Source: Prostheceraeus crozeri
Lineage: Eukaryota > Platyhelminthes > Polycladida > Euryleptidae
DNA length: 64,000 nucleotides
Reading direction: 5' to 3'
Assembly: GCA_907163375.1 (NCBI GenBank)
Contig: CAJQUW010014401.1
Span: forward strand, 1-64,000
The notes beneath the pieces are model-generated. The model saw nothing but the letters and a program-made list of their open reading frames with translations. It did no database searches and was not told the origin of the DNA. The position numbers and the translations under genes were made by a program. How positions within the stretch are numbered: the stretch's first letter is position 1; every line of letters starts with the position of its first letter. Shown in pieces: positions 24,384-33,565 of this stretch.

Positions 24384-25151
24384 TAGAGCCATCGGCTTGA
24401 ACACCAGTATGTTTTAATCCTGCTAGCCATGTTAAACCTGGTGTAGAATAACAATAACATGGATCTATTCCGTAATATTCTAAACACATATCACGAAAGT
24501 TTTCAAAAAGATCAGCTAGTATTAATACATCTATCTGAAGATATTTCATTGTATAATCATACATTGTTTTACAATTTAACTCTCTCCAATTTTTTTCAGC
24601 TTCTGCATAGTCTTCGTCAGATAATTGTGATTGTTTTAATGTTGATTTAAATTTATTTATTGGAGGAAGTTGTTCTTCTTCCATAATTTTATTCACAGAA
24701 TTAAAATCAGTCTTCGACTGTGGACCGCAGGTTTTATCTCCAGTTATATCAGTCATCGACTGTGTGCCGCAGGCTATATACTCATACGGAAATATTCCTT
24801 TTAAAGGTTTTAAATTATATTTATTTAATATTTTACATTGTTCAGATTTCAAAGTTTTTGCCATAACATCTAATGAATAAGGAGTAAAAAATCTAAATGC
24901 ATCTAAAATTCTAATGCAACCTAATTGCATTGAAAAATATTCTTCCTCTGTTTTACATAGTACATTTATTTGTTGTTGTTGTAATTTTTCAGATGAAAAT
25001 AAATCTTTCATTACTAGATGGAAATCATATTTAGAACCATTGTAGAAATATAGAGGAACAAAGTTATATTTAAATTTATTAGCATTAAGATTACAAGAAT
25101 TATGTGCTGCACCATTATATATAATCCATTTAGATGATCATGATCTTTTAC

Positions 25152-25184
25152 CTTGACGGCAGAGCCGTCGCTTCGCTTGTCAAG
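25152..25184. repeat. nested mini-hairpin inside PolB
   Basis: cttgacggc-aga-gccgtc followed by gcttcgcttgtcaag; the outer cttgac/gtcaag also pair. Encodes 'LDKRSDGSAVK' within the exonuclease region. Confidence 0.7.
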
Positions 25185-25532
25185 ATATCTACCTTTGCCA
25201 TTTTTATAATTTTTTGTAAATTCTCTTCCACAGTAATAACATTTTGTTTCATTAATAAAATTTAATTTTTCTTTTTCTGTTAATGGCATCATTGGAATAT
25301 TTGTTTCAAGCAATTGTGAAAAACGTCCTTGTAATTCTTCTACTTTCTTTGTAAACATTTCTGAACTATCTTCACCATAGTATTGAAAATATTCTGATTT
25401 AAATAATTCAGGATAATTTGAATGAATGTACATTCCCCAACATAATGGTTTTTGTTCAAATAAATATTTTTCTTTACTTTGTTCAGCTGAACTTTTTCCA
25501 GGTGCACTTTTTTCAGAATTATAATTTTCAGA

Positions 25533-25563
25533 ATCGGGTGAAGCCCTGGAACTTTCCGTTCGA
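25533..25563. repeat. mini-hairpin pair inside PolB
   Basis: tcgggtgaagccc then ggaactttccgttcga; a diverged copy of the terminal-repeat hairpin. Encodes 'NRTESSRASPDSE'. Confidence 0.7.
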
Positions 25564-26039
25564 TTTTGTGTCATATTAACATTATATGCTTCAAAATCAC
25601 AATAAATAATAAAGGGTACTTTATTTTTAAAATACCATTTATTATATTCTAAATAATCATCTTTAGGAAAAGTATTTTGAACTGCTTCATTTTGTTGGCA
25701 ATTCTCCAAATGTCTATTCATTTCTTCTAAAGTTCTAAAACTTGTCATACATTGAAGACAAGGAAAATTTTTATTATCTGAAGTTTTTGTAAATATAGAA
25801 ACATCTTTACACAATATAAAATGACCCTGATAATATAATATATTCGCTTGTGCTGGTTGTTTTGACTGTTCTAGTTTTTCAAATTTATCTTGATATATTT
25901 CATGTGTTTCATTAATTTCTTTTGTAATATTAAATGTATTTTGATGATAATTTTGATTTAATATTTGTAGCTGATAAATATATTCTTTATCATATTGTTC
26001 TTTATATTGTTGTAGACATTTTTTTAAACATTCATTTAA

Positions 26040-26070
26040 TCAGAGCGAAGCTCCTCTGGCTTTAGCCGAT
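26040..26070. repeat. mini-hairpin carrying a stop into PolB
   Basis: gagc-gaa-gctc next to ggctttagcc. Read on the minus strand it adds about ten codons and the in-frame TGA that ends the N-terminal piece of PolB. The frame continues unchanged on the other side. Confidence 0.75.
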
Positions 26071-27106
26071 TCTTTATTTTCTTCATTATTTAATTCTTTA
26101 TTATTTTCTTCATTTAATTTTTGAATTGTTTCTATCTCATTTTGATATTTATGGTGATATTCTTGTAGCAACATTTTTATTTGTTGTTGATAATCTATTT
26201 TACATTTTTGTAAACTTTTATTTAAATTTTCTAATTTTTGTTGATATTCTGAAGATAAAGATGAATATTTGTAATTATAATCATCAGTACGTCCTTTATA
26301 ATTATTATGATTAATCATTATTGGTGATAGTGTTTTAACAAGTTCAAATTTTTCAGTACATATTATTTTTCCTTGGTAAAAAATATTATGATGCATGTAA
26401 TTTCCTCTATCATTATTTACTATTTCTGATTGACATAAATTTTTATTATTCAAATAAAATTTTTTTGAATCTGAGTAAAGTGGAATAATTTTACCAATAG
26501 AAACATAATTCACATTTAATTCAAAAACATTTACTTCAATTAAATTTTTATTCTTTTTATGAAACTTTATTAATCTATTATAATCATATGGAAATTCATC
26601 TAAGCCATCAGAAAGATCAAATTCATTTATGTATTCTTCTTTATTATAATGACTTAGTCTTTCTTTATGATATTCTGCAGGATGTAAATGTGCTATAATA
26701 CTCCACAGAAAACAATAATCATCTTCATTTTTTATGTTGATTATTTGTGGTGAACTGAAAGGTAAAGAAACATAACTACCACCAGTATTATTTTTATATT
26801 TATCAATTACTATTTTCTTAGATAGTATTTTAACAAATCTCCAACCAGATTCACGTAACTGGGCTTCAATTATACAATTTTCTAATTTAAGTATCATCGA
26901 TTCAAATATGGGTTGTATATCATTTACATTATGAATTTCTTGTGAATTTGTAAAATGTCCTTGTATTATTTCTTCAGGAATTCCATCAGGTCCATTTTTT
27001 GTATAAAGTACTTCTACATTCATATAACATTTGAAAGATTTCTTAAATATATTATAAAAGTTGGTTAGAATATCAGAAAAAGTGTTATCGGTTTCATTAT
27101 ATTCAA

Positions 27107-27142
27107 CGGGCGAAGCCCTGGAAGACATCTCCGATGTCCCGC
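27107..27142. repeat. mini-hairpin pair inside PolB
   Basis: cgggc-gaa-gccc followed by gacatc-tcc-gatgtc. Encodes 'RGTSEMSSRASPV', and is nearly identical to 27248-27281. Confidence 0.85.
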
Positions 27143-27247
27143 GAACCGATTCATTAAATAAATATTTTATATCTGTTACGGCTTCATCAAATTCATCTAT
27201 TTCGTTAAATTCATCAGTATCGCTAAATAAATATCTTCCATCTGGTA

Positions 27248-27281
27248 CGGGCGAAGCCCTGGAAGACATCTCCGATGTCCC
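27248..27281. repeat. mini-hairpin pair inside PolB
   Basis: Second copy of the 27107-27142 unit, 141 bp away in the same gene and same frame, encoding 'GTSEMSSRASPVPDG'. Confidence 0.85.
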
Positions 27282-27706
27282 ATGTATGGTCTCATCTTCA
27301 CTATTAAAAACTTTTTTATATTCCGAATGTGAATAATCATCAAACATTTTTTTAACTTTTATATCAGTAGGCAATGTTTCTAGATAGTTTTTATAACTAT
27401 TTAATTTTAATATATTTCCTTCATCAACTCGTTCTACATTTTGTAAATGCAATTTACTATTTAAATGAGATTGATAACTTCTTTTTGTTTGCAACTTTTT
27501 TTTACATAAGACACAATAAAACTTGGTATTTTCCATTTTTTTAATTTTTTTAGAGAAAATTTAAGAAAAAATTTGTGTTTTAATTTTAGATATAAACATT
27601 CTAATATGAAGGACTTGAGTGTTATTTTATATTATTATATATTTCACGTTCTTTAGTTATTTTTTTCTTTATCACATTAAGTTTTATCATATTAAGTTTT
27701 ATCTTA

Positions 27707-29011
27707 TTAAGTTTCATCATATAATGTTTTATCAAAAGATAATTTAAATTTATTTTCACTAACTATTGATTCTTCATCATCATAAATTGTTTCTTCATCA
27801 TCATCATAAATTGTTTCTTCATCATCATAAATTACACTTTTTGGTATAGGATGCCCTTCCATGATAGGATACCATTCCCTGATAGGAATATCTAATTCTA
27901 AATTACATCTTTTATCTGATAATAATATAATAGAGAAAAATATTGGTCTTTGATCTCTTTTGGAAAATTTAATTACACCACCATAATCTGAATCACTTTT
28001 AGTTTTTGTTAAAGATGATAAAATTTTAAATTGATTAGATGTAAATCCTAATTTAAATTTTGTAGACCCGACACATAGTTGTCTAACAGTATCTTCAACT
28101 ATACCATCATTATTATTTTCAATTGTAAGAAAATGAAATTTAGATAAATTTTTATAATTACTAATATTTTTATAATCTTTTTTACCATTTACACCTTTTT
28201 CAGATGTTACAGAATCATCATTATTATCATAAGATTCTCTAAGATCGGGCAAAGCCCTAGAACCTTCAGTTCGTTTATTATGAATATGATTATGGTCATT
28301 GTTAATAGTATAAGGTGTAGTCCACATATAAATTTTCTCTTGTTGAGCTAAACCATTTATATAAGATTTTAATAAATTAATATTTAAGTTGGAATATAAT
28401 CCTATATACGTATCATCATCATATCTTTGGGGCATTTCTAATGTTTCTTGTTTATAAATTGTGTCTCTATAATAAACTTGACATAATAATTCTTCATTAT
28501 GTTTTTTACTCTCTATGTGAATGTTATATTGATTTTGATCGTCAACAAATAATCTAATTTTTTCTTTCGAAAAAGATTTTAATTTTTTAACTAATTCTTT
28601 AATATTGATATAATTAATAATTTTAGTTTCTATCCAATCAGTATTACTAATTGGTAACACTGCTCTAATAAATCCATAAACATTATTATGACCTATTATA
28701 ACCATATTTTCTTTATTTAATTCAACATAAGCTACATCATTATATTTACTTACAATCTCCATAAATTTAATAAATGGATCACCTGGAAATAAACAATAAT
28801 TAGTTTCTATAGAAGGTAAACCTTTAGTCTGTTCTCTAAATATTTCGGCTTGTAATTCAAACAAAAGATTAACATCTATACATGGATTTGTAATAGTATT
28901 ATTATTATTATTATTAACAAAACATTTATTTTCAAATCCCGTTGATCTCGTCGAATAAGAAGAACAGGATGATGCGGGCGAATATAATTTTTTTAAATTT
29001 GGATTTTCCAT
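27707..29011 (-). CDS. P1 probable PCNA-like sliding clamp
   Basis: 434 residues. After a low-complexity N-terminus (about 1-55, poly-N), residues 75-185 resemble a clamp half: helix 'DPFIKFMEIVSKYNDVAYVEL', strands, then 'INIKELVKKLKSFSKEKIRL' and 'QNQYNIHIES'. A second half follows from about residue 195 ('LEMPQRYDDDTYIGLYSNL'), and the C-terminus has 'FKLGFTSNQFKILSSL' and 'DQRPIFFSIILLSDKRCNLE', matching the 'dkPlv..y.l' ending of PCNA. Two halves with that order suggest a processivity clamp for the neighbouring polymerase, transcribed in the same direction. Similarity is by pattern only. An in-frame mini-hairpin (28245-28273) separates parts of the second half. Confidence 0.45.
   Translation of the reverse strand: MENPNLKKLYSPASSCSSYSTRSTGFENKCFVNNNNNNTITNPCIDVNLLFELQAEIFREQTKGLPSIETNYCLFPGDPFIKFMEIVSKYNDVAYVELNKENMVIIGHNNVYGFIRAVLPISNTDWIETKIINYINIKELVKKLKSFSKEKIRLFVDDQNQYNIHIESKKHNEELLCQVYYRDTIYKQETLEMPQRYDDDTYIGLYSNLNINLLKSYINGLAQQEKIYMWTTPYTINNDHNHIHNKRTEGSRALPDLRESYDNNDDSVTSEKGVNGKKDYKNISNYKNLSKFHFLTIENNNDGIVEDTVRQLCVGSTKFKLGFTSNQFKILSSLTKTKSDSDYGGVIKFSKRDQRPIFFSIILLSDKRCNLELDIPIREWYPIMEGHPIPKSVIYDDEETIYDDDEETIYDDEESIVSENKFKLSFDKTLYDET
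28245..28273. repeat. mini-hairpin inside the clamp-like gene
   Basis: tcgggc-aaa-gccc then agaaccttcagttcg. Encodes 'NKRTEGSRALPDLRES', inserted in a poorly conserved loop. Confidence 0.75.
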
Positions 29012-29014
29012 TTT

Positions 29015-29143
29015 TTTATTTTTATTAGAAAAAATTTTATTTTTTTATTTTTATTAGAAAAAATTTTATTTTTTTATTGTTATTAGAAAAAATTTTATTT
29101 TTTTATTGTTATTAGAAAAAGTTTTACTTTTTTATTGTTTTAA
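29015..29143. repeat. ~35-bp tandem repeat between divergent genes
   Basis: About four units of 'ttttttattgttattagaaaaaatttta' lie exactly between the divergent clamp-like and fibre-like genes, so they must contain both start regions and probably the two promoters. Confidence 0.75.
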
Positions 29144-29145
29144 AA

Positions 29146-30033
29146 ATGATGTTACCAAATGTTGTTGGAGGTGCATATATCCCGAATAATCGTGAATTAG
29201 AAATAGAGATAGAAAATTATATCATGAAAACTGGAGACGTTTTATCTGGTCCATTGCATCTTTCTATTCTTCCGCAACAAAATACAGAGTTGACAAATAA
29301 ACAATATGTTGATACACAAATCAATGACTTAAAGGAAAAATATATAAACGATGTTTTGGTTCCACTGATGAACGAATTAAAGTTGCTTAAACTTAATGAC
29401 AAATCATTAAACGAAAAATTATTAAAACTTGATAAAAAGGATAGAGAGCTAGAAGCAGATATAGCAAAACTTTTTAAAAAGATTTCTGAACAATCAAAAA
29501 TTTTAATATTACTTTCTTTAAATTTAAAATCTGCTGTAATTAAAAATAAACATCAGATAAAAATGTTAAAAGAACAATTAGAAGATGAAATAGAAAAACT
29601 ACCTGAAAGAATTAAAAAAAATTTAAAGCAGTTACAAACTACATTCCAAAAAAGTGTTGATGAATTAAGTTCTAAAATTACTCAACAAATGAAAAAGATG
29701 AATAGAATAATAAATGAAGTAAACTCACTTAATGAAAAAAGTGATAAAATGAAAACTCTTAAAATCAATTTAGAAAATGAATTAAAGAAAAATTTACAAG
29801 AAAACTCTAAAGAAAATAAAGAACAGTTAGATTCTGTTAAAAGACAATTAGATGTTCTTAAAATTAAGTTAAATGCACTTAAAACGGCGTTGAAGATGAA
29901 TCAGGTGAAAATGCAAGTTAATAGAAAAGAAATTAAAGTACATCACACGCTGCTTGACGCAATAGATAAAGTGCAACAGTCAATTAATAAAGTTATCTCG
30001 AAGTTGCTGTCCATTCACAAACGTAAATCTTGA
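29146..30033 (+). CDS. P1 fibre-like protein: head-binding motif plus long coiled coil
   Basis: 295 residues. The N-terminal segment 'MKTGDVLSGPLHLSILPQQN' followed by 'ELTNKQYVDTQI' (about residues 26-60) is the pattern found in phage and viral tail-fibre modules, where 'G.L.G...l..lP....eltnK.YVD' precedes a trimeric shaft. From about residue 60 to the end the protein is almost entirely charged heptad-repeat helix (K, E, L, N). No globular receptor-binding head is evident. A spike or fibre attached to the penton is a reasonable inference. Start context is ttttaaaaATG. It precedes the hairpin tandem array and other virion genes. Confidence 0.6.
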   Translation: MMLPNVVGGAYIPNNRELEIEIENYIMKTGDVLSGPLHLSILPQQNTELTNKQYVDTQINDLKEKYINDVLVPLMNELKLLKLNDKSLNEKLLKLDKKDRELEADIAKLFKKISEQSKILILLSLNLKSAVIKNKHQIKMLKEQLEDEIEKLPERIKKNLKQLQTTFQKSVDELSSKITQQMKKMNRIINEVNSLNEKSDKMKTLKINLENELKKNLQENSKENKEQLDSVKRQLDVLKIKLNALKTALKMNQVKMQVNRKEIKVHHTLLDAIDKVQQSINKVISKLLSIHKRKS

Positions 30034-30043
30034 TAGAACCTTG

Positions 30044-30287
30044 TTCAGAGGCTTTAGCCGATCGGACCAAAGCTCCTCAGGTTACTAACCAATCGGAGCG
30101 AAGCTCCTCGAGGCTTTAGCCGATCGGACCAAAGGTCCTCAGGTTACTAACCAATCGGAGCGAAGCTCCTCGAGGCTTTAGCCGATCGGACCAAAGGTCC
30201 TCAGGTTACTAACCAATCGGAGCGAAGCTCCTCGAGGCTTTAGCCGATCGGACCAAAGGTCCTCAGGTTTCTAACCAATCGTAAATA
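30044..30287. repeat. tandem array of mini-hairpins (~68-bp unit)
   Basis: Three full units and a partial one, each containing ggagc-gaa-gctcc, ggctttagcc and ggacc-aaa-ggtcc separated by 'caggttactaaccaatc'. It is the densest cluster of the hairpin family in P1 and fills the gap between two genes. Confidence 0.9.
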
Positions 30288-30320
30288 TTTTTTCTCAAAA
30301 GTCAAATTTAATCCTAAAAA

Positions 30321-30866
30321 ATGCCTATAATTTATAAACACAATCTTAAACATTTTGCTTCAAATCAAAAAATTGCTCATGAACCACGTATGAATCCTGT
30401 TTATCATTATGATAATAGAGAAACAGTCGGAACAGAAAAGTTCCTAGGCACCGCAGGTGCCGTTCACACGGAAGGAGCTGGGATCTTCTCTGGTATTGGT
30501 AGTATCGTTAACTTAATTAAAAATAATAAAGATTTGATTACATCTGCTGCAAAAGGAGCAGCTGCTATAGGTAGTACAGCTAGTGCAATATCAAATGCTG
30601 TCAAGTCTCAAAACGAATTAAAACAACTAGAAGCTATTCGTAAACTTAGGAATGATTCCGAAGAACTAAAAAAATTAAAAAAACTTTCAGAAGAAACAAA
30701 GAACAAAATTGCTAACATTGCTGTTGGGGAAACCTTGAGGAGCGGAGCTCCGTCTGATAGTAAACATAATGAAAAAACAATTGAAGAAATAAGAGGTAAT
30801 GGCGTGAGCAGCAACCTTCGGTTTAACCAGCAAAGCTGTAGCGGAGCTGGTCTAGCAAAATTCTAA
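30321..30866 (+). CDS. P1 small virion protein with amphipathic/membrane-active segment
   Basis: 181 residues. After a hydrophilic N-terminus there is 'TEGAGIFSGIGSIVNLIKNN' and then 'AAKGAAAIGSTASAISNAV' (about residues 50-95), a Gly/Ala-rich amphipathic region, followed by a charged coiled coil (95-145). This layout recalls adenovirus capsid proteins VI and X and their Polinton counterparts, in which a Gly-Gly-type site is cut by the adenain protease; a weak candidate site is 'VHTEGAG'. The position next to the capsid gene fits. Several mini-hairpins lie inside (30447-30463, 30737-30754, 30820-30852), the last forming the C-terminus. Confidence 0.5.
   Translation: MPIIYKHNLKHFASNQKIAHEPRMNPVYHYDNRETVGTEKFLGTAGAVHTEGAGIFSGIGSIVNLIKNNKDLITSAAKGAAAIGSTASAISNAVKSQNELKQLEAIRKLRNDSEELKKLKKLSEETKNKIANIAVGETLRSGAPSDSKHNEKTIEEIRGNGVSSNLRFNQQSCSGAGLAKF
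30737..30754. repeat. mini-hairpin in virion protein gene
   Basis: gaggagc-gga-gctccgtc-type palindrome encoding 'LRSGAPSD' in frame. Confidence 0.6.
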
Positions 30867-30959
30867 AATTATATTTTAGTAAAATTTTTTAGTAATTTTT
30901 TTAGTAAAATTTTTTTCTATCTGTGAGAAAAACAAAAAGTCAAATTATTTTTTATAAAA

Positions 30960-32294
30960 ATGTCTTCGCTTATCGAAAATAAATTTAGATTAGACGATCC
31001 TCCGTTCGTCAGTTATAATCAAAAAAAGAATGACTATATAAGAATTGCTATGAATCCCGGATCTTCCAGTAGAGTAAATACTGGAGGTGATTTAATTTTT
31101 GAAGTTGATAATCAGCAGAGTTATTTATATCTACCTGATTCATTTTTACACTGTGAATATTCTTTGTATAGTGATGCCAATTTTCCAACACCATTACCAG
31201 AAACCGATAATATTGCACTAGAGAATAATTTCTTTCCAAGATTATTTACACAAATGCGTTTAGATGTTGCAACTCAAAATATAGAAACAATAAGTGATTC
31301 TCCAGGTGTAATTGATACAATGCTTAGATTCATAACAATTGGTGAAAATAATAAAAAGTATGAAATCGAAGGTTGGTTTCCTGATACTAATGATGGTATA
31401 ATTGTTGATGATTTAACTCACGCTGGAACAGATGCAGCAGGAATTGCGAAAGATGTAGAAAATATTGCAAAACATTTAAATAAAACAAATAATGAAGCAT
31501 ATAAAGAAAGACGTGAATTTAACAAGAAAAGTAAACAGACAGTTAATTGGTCATTGTCTCCATTATTCGGATATTTAGATTATGATAAAATATCATATCA
31601 ATTAAAATTTAAATTAATAATTCATCGTACAGCAAATAATGAATTAATCTTTTTTGGTAAGACTGGGAAAAAAGCATATTTAAAAATTGATAGACTTGAA
31701 TGGTGGATTAAGCATATTACTCCTAGTTTAGAGGTTGAAACAGCTATTGCAAAAAGATTAAATACTAACAAACCAATTCAAGTAAATTTTCTAAAGCGTA
31801 CTGCTAGTTCAGTAACTTTTTCCGAACAAAGATTTAACTGGCATTTTACTAGAACTGCGAATACTCCAAGATATTTATTACTAACATTTCAAAGAAATAA
31901 TTCTCCAAGTTTTGATAAGAACAACAATATTTTTCATATTAATACAATTCGAAGTTTACAAGTTTCATTAAATCAAACCCGATATCCAATTGATCCATTA
32001 AGATTCGATGATACCAATAATCAATTTATGGAAGGATATGATTGTTATCGAAATCTTTGTACAGAATTTGGAGTTGAACCACAATTAACTCCTGGAGATT
32101 GGAGACATTTATATCCAATTTTCTGTTTCGATTTAAGTGCACAATCTGAAGATATTATTAAAAATGGTTGTGATGTAACAATTAATATTGAAAAGAAAGA
32201 TTCCACAACTTCATTGATGGCTTATGGTTTATTGCTAGAAGATGTAAAATATTCTATTGAAATTCTTAATGGGAAGATGACTAGAATAAATTAA
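30960..32294 (+). CDS. P1 major capsid protein (double jelly roll)
   Basis: 444 residues, the length of Polinton major capsid proteins. Features typical of the family: an N-terminal 'GGDLIFEVDNQQSYLYLPDS' first strand block (about 40-60), 'ALENNFFPRLFTQMRLDVAT', a middle block 'VNWSLSPLFGYLDYDKISYQ' (about 195-215), a second jelly roll beginning near 'LKIDRLEWWIKHITPS', and the C-terminal 'DLSAQSEDIIKNGCDVTINI'. The equivalent P2 gene is 54170-55453. It forms trimeric capsomers of an icosahedral particle. Intact, with start context tataaaaATG. Confidence 0.9.
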   Translation: MSSLIENKFRLDDPPFVSYNQKKNDYIRIAMNPGSSSRVNTGGDLIFEVDNQQSYLYLPDSFLHCEYSLYSDANFPTPLPETDNIALENNFFPRLFTQMRLDVATQNIETISDSPGVIDTMLRFITIGENNKKYEIEGWFPDTNDGIIVDDLTHAGTDAAGIAKDVENIAKHLNKTNNEAYKERREFNKKSKQTVNWSLSPLFGYLDYDKISYQLKFKLIIHRTANNELIFFGKTGKKAYLKIDRLEWWIKHITPSLEVETAIAKRLNTNKPIQVNFLKRTASSVTFSEQRFNWHFTRTANTPRYLLLTFQRNNSPSFDKNNNIFHINTIRSLQVSLNQTRYPIDPLRFDDTNNQFMEGYDCYRNLCTEFGVEPQLTPGDWRHLYPIFCFDLSAQSEDIIKNGCDVTINIEKKDSTTSLMAYGLLLEDVKYSIEILNGKMTRIN

Positions 32295-32307
32295 TTAAAA
32301 TTTTTTC

Positions 32308-32470
32308 ATAACTAGAATAGATTAAAAATTCTTAACTTAAAAATTTTTCATAACTAGAATAGATTAAAAATTTTGGTTACTTAAAATTTTTGGTAACTAG
32401 AATAGATTAAAAATTTTCATAACTTAAAATTTTTCATAACTAGAATAGATTTAAATTTTTGATAACTTTA
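32308..32470. repeat. tandem AT-rich repeat downstream of the capsid gene
   Basis: Four to five units of 'aactagaatagattaaaaatttt...' (about 35-45 bp). It is non-coding and fills the capsid-to-next-gene interval. Confidence 0.8.
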
Positions 32471-32500
32471 AATTCTTAACTTTAAATTTTTTTATTAAAA

Positions 32501-32986
32501 ATGTCGCAAGCGAAAAGTAATATTAATAATAAAACTGTTGAATTAAAATTACGTAATATTGTTGACAAAAATACCCCTAAAACTATTACGATTAACAAAA
32601 AAAAGTATTACATAAGTAAACCAATGATAGAGAATATTCAATTACAAGAAGAAAAGAATGGCGGGATTCTCCCATTAATTCCACTAATAGTAGGAGGCAT
32701 AGCAGCAGCAGGAAGTGTTGCAGGTGGGACAGCTGGTATTGTCCAAGCAGTAAATAAAAATAAATCAGAGAAGGCAGCATTAGAAGAACAAAAACGTCAT
32801 AATAGAGAGTTAGAGAAAGTTGCTAGGGGTGACGGAATAGTAGATAATTTTATTAGTAAATTAAAATTAGTTGATGAAGGAAAACGAGTTCTTAAAAATA
32901 TTCTCCACAATGTTGATGATTTAATTGAAATTAAAGAAACTAAAGATGGTTCTGGAATATATCTAAGTCCTAGTATGATTCGGTAA
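32501..32986 (+). CDS. P1 small virion protein with hydrophobic Gly/Ala segment
   Basis: 161 residues: basic N-terminus, then 'EEKNGGILPLIPLIVGGIAA' and 'AGSVAGGTAGIVQAV' (about residues 50-86), then a charged helix. A Gly-Gly followed by a hydrophobic segment is the layout expected of adenain-cleaved membrane-active capsid proteins. The P2 gene at 48015 ends in a comparable 'RGGGGFLSMVNDIGN' segment, and the two may be functional counterparts. No family can be named with confidence. Confidence 0.5.
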   Translation: MSQAKSNINNKTVELKLRNIVDKNTPKTITINKKKYYISKPMIENIQLQEEKNGGILPLIPLIVGGIAAAGSVAGGTAGIVQAVNKNKSEKAALEEQKRHNRELEKVARGDGIVDNFISKLKLVDEGKRVLKNILHNVDDLIEIKETKDGSGIYLSPSMIR

Positions 32987-33056
32987 TAACCTCAGGACCT
33001 TTGGTCCATAAGGTAAAACATTTATTTTATCTTTTTAATTTTTTTTATCTTTTAAA

Positions 33057-33565
33057 ATGAATTCTACAAATTCCGAAAATTTAATTAAATTAAAAATTGT
33101 TAATTTAGATTTATTGAATTATCTATTAAACAAAAATAAAAACTCAAACTGTCAGCATATTGGAGGTGACAAGAACAAAGTTCCATACCACTTCGGTGGT
33201 GATATACAAAAAACATTAGAAAACTTTCCTGGATTTATTTGGAGTAAATATTCGAAAAAAAACATCTTCCTGGTCATTCATATACCGGTCCAGGAACTCG
33301 ATTAGATATAAGACTAGATGAGAATAATAATCCGAAACCAGGTGAAGAACCAATAAATAGAGTAGATGCCGCAGCTTACAGGCATGATTTAGCTTATCGA
33401 AATCATGATCTAAGTTCTCGACATGCAGCTGATAAGAAGATGATTCAAGAATTAGATAGTATTCAAAATCCTACATTTAGAGAAAAAATTGAAAGAATGT
33501 TTGTTAAGAAAGCTTTACAAGCTAAAATATTATTCGGTCAGGGTTTAAATGAAACGACAGCAAAG
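33057..33565 (+). pseudogene. P1 phospholipase A2-domain protein, frameshifted at an A8 run
   Basis: The first frame (33057-33305) encodes a Gly-rich lead ('HIGGDKNKVPYHFGGDI', 'LENFPGFIWSKYS') and closes soon after an eight-A run at 33255-33262. The neighbouring frame, open from 33248, encodes 'LPGHSYTGPGTRLD' then 'NRVDAAAYRHDLAYRNHD': the Ca-binding loop (YxGPG) and the His-Asp catalytic pair with following Tyr of parvovirus VP1-type phospholipase A2. In parvoviruses this domain opens endosomal membranes during entry. Whether the frame change is a mutation, a base-calling slip or programmed slippage cannot be decided here. The second frame continues without a stop into the integrase. Confidence 0.8.

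Larger units (their letters stand above)
22864..27536 (-). pseudogene. P1 protein-primed DNA polymerase B, broken by two stops and one frameshift
   Basis: About 1,550 codons. The N-terminus (27536) has a C2H2 finger ('CVLCKKKLQ...HLNSKLH'), then 'EDDYCFLWSIIAHLHP', the Polinton PolB N-terminal region. The exonuclease block 'IIYCDFEAYN' is near 25600; the third exonuclease block 'YLQIDVLILADLF' is near 24520; PolA 'YYDFNSLYSS' near 24100; PolB 'LMNNAFYGKTLENV' near 23565; PolC 'HFTDTDSVFL' near 23290. Breaks: an in-frame TGA at 26042-26040 inside a mini-hairpin, a frame change near 25125 at a tatata run (within the second exonuclease block), and an in-frame TAA at 23769-23767. The active-site motifs survive, so inactivation appears recent. 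Confidence 0.93.
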
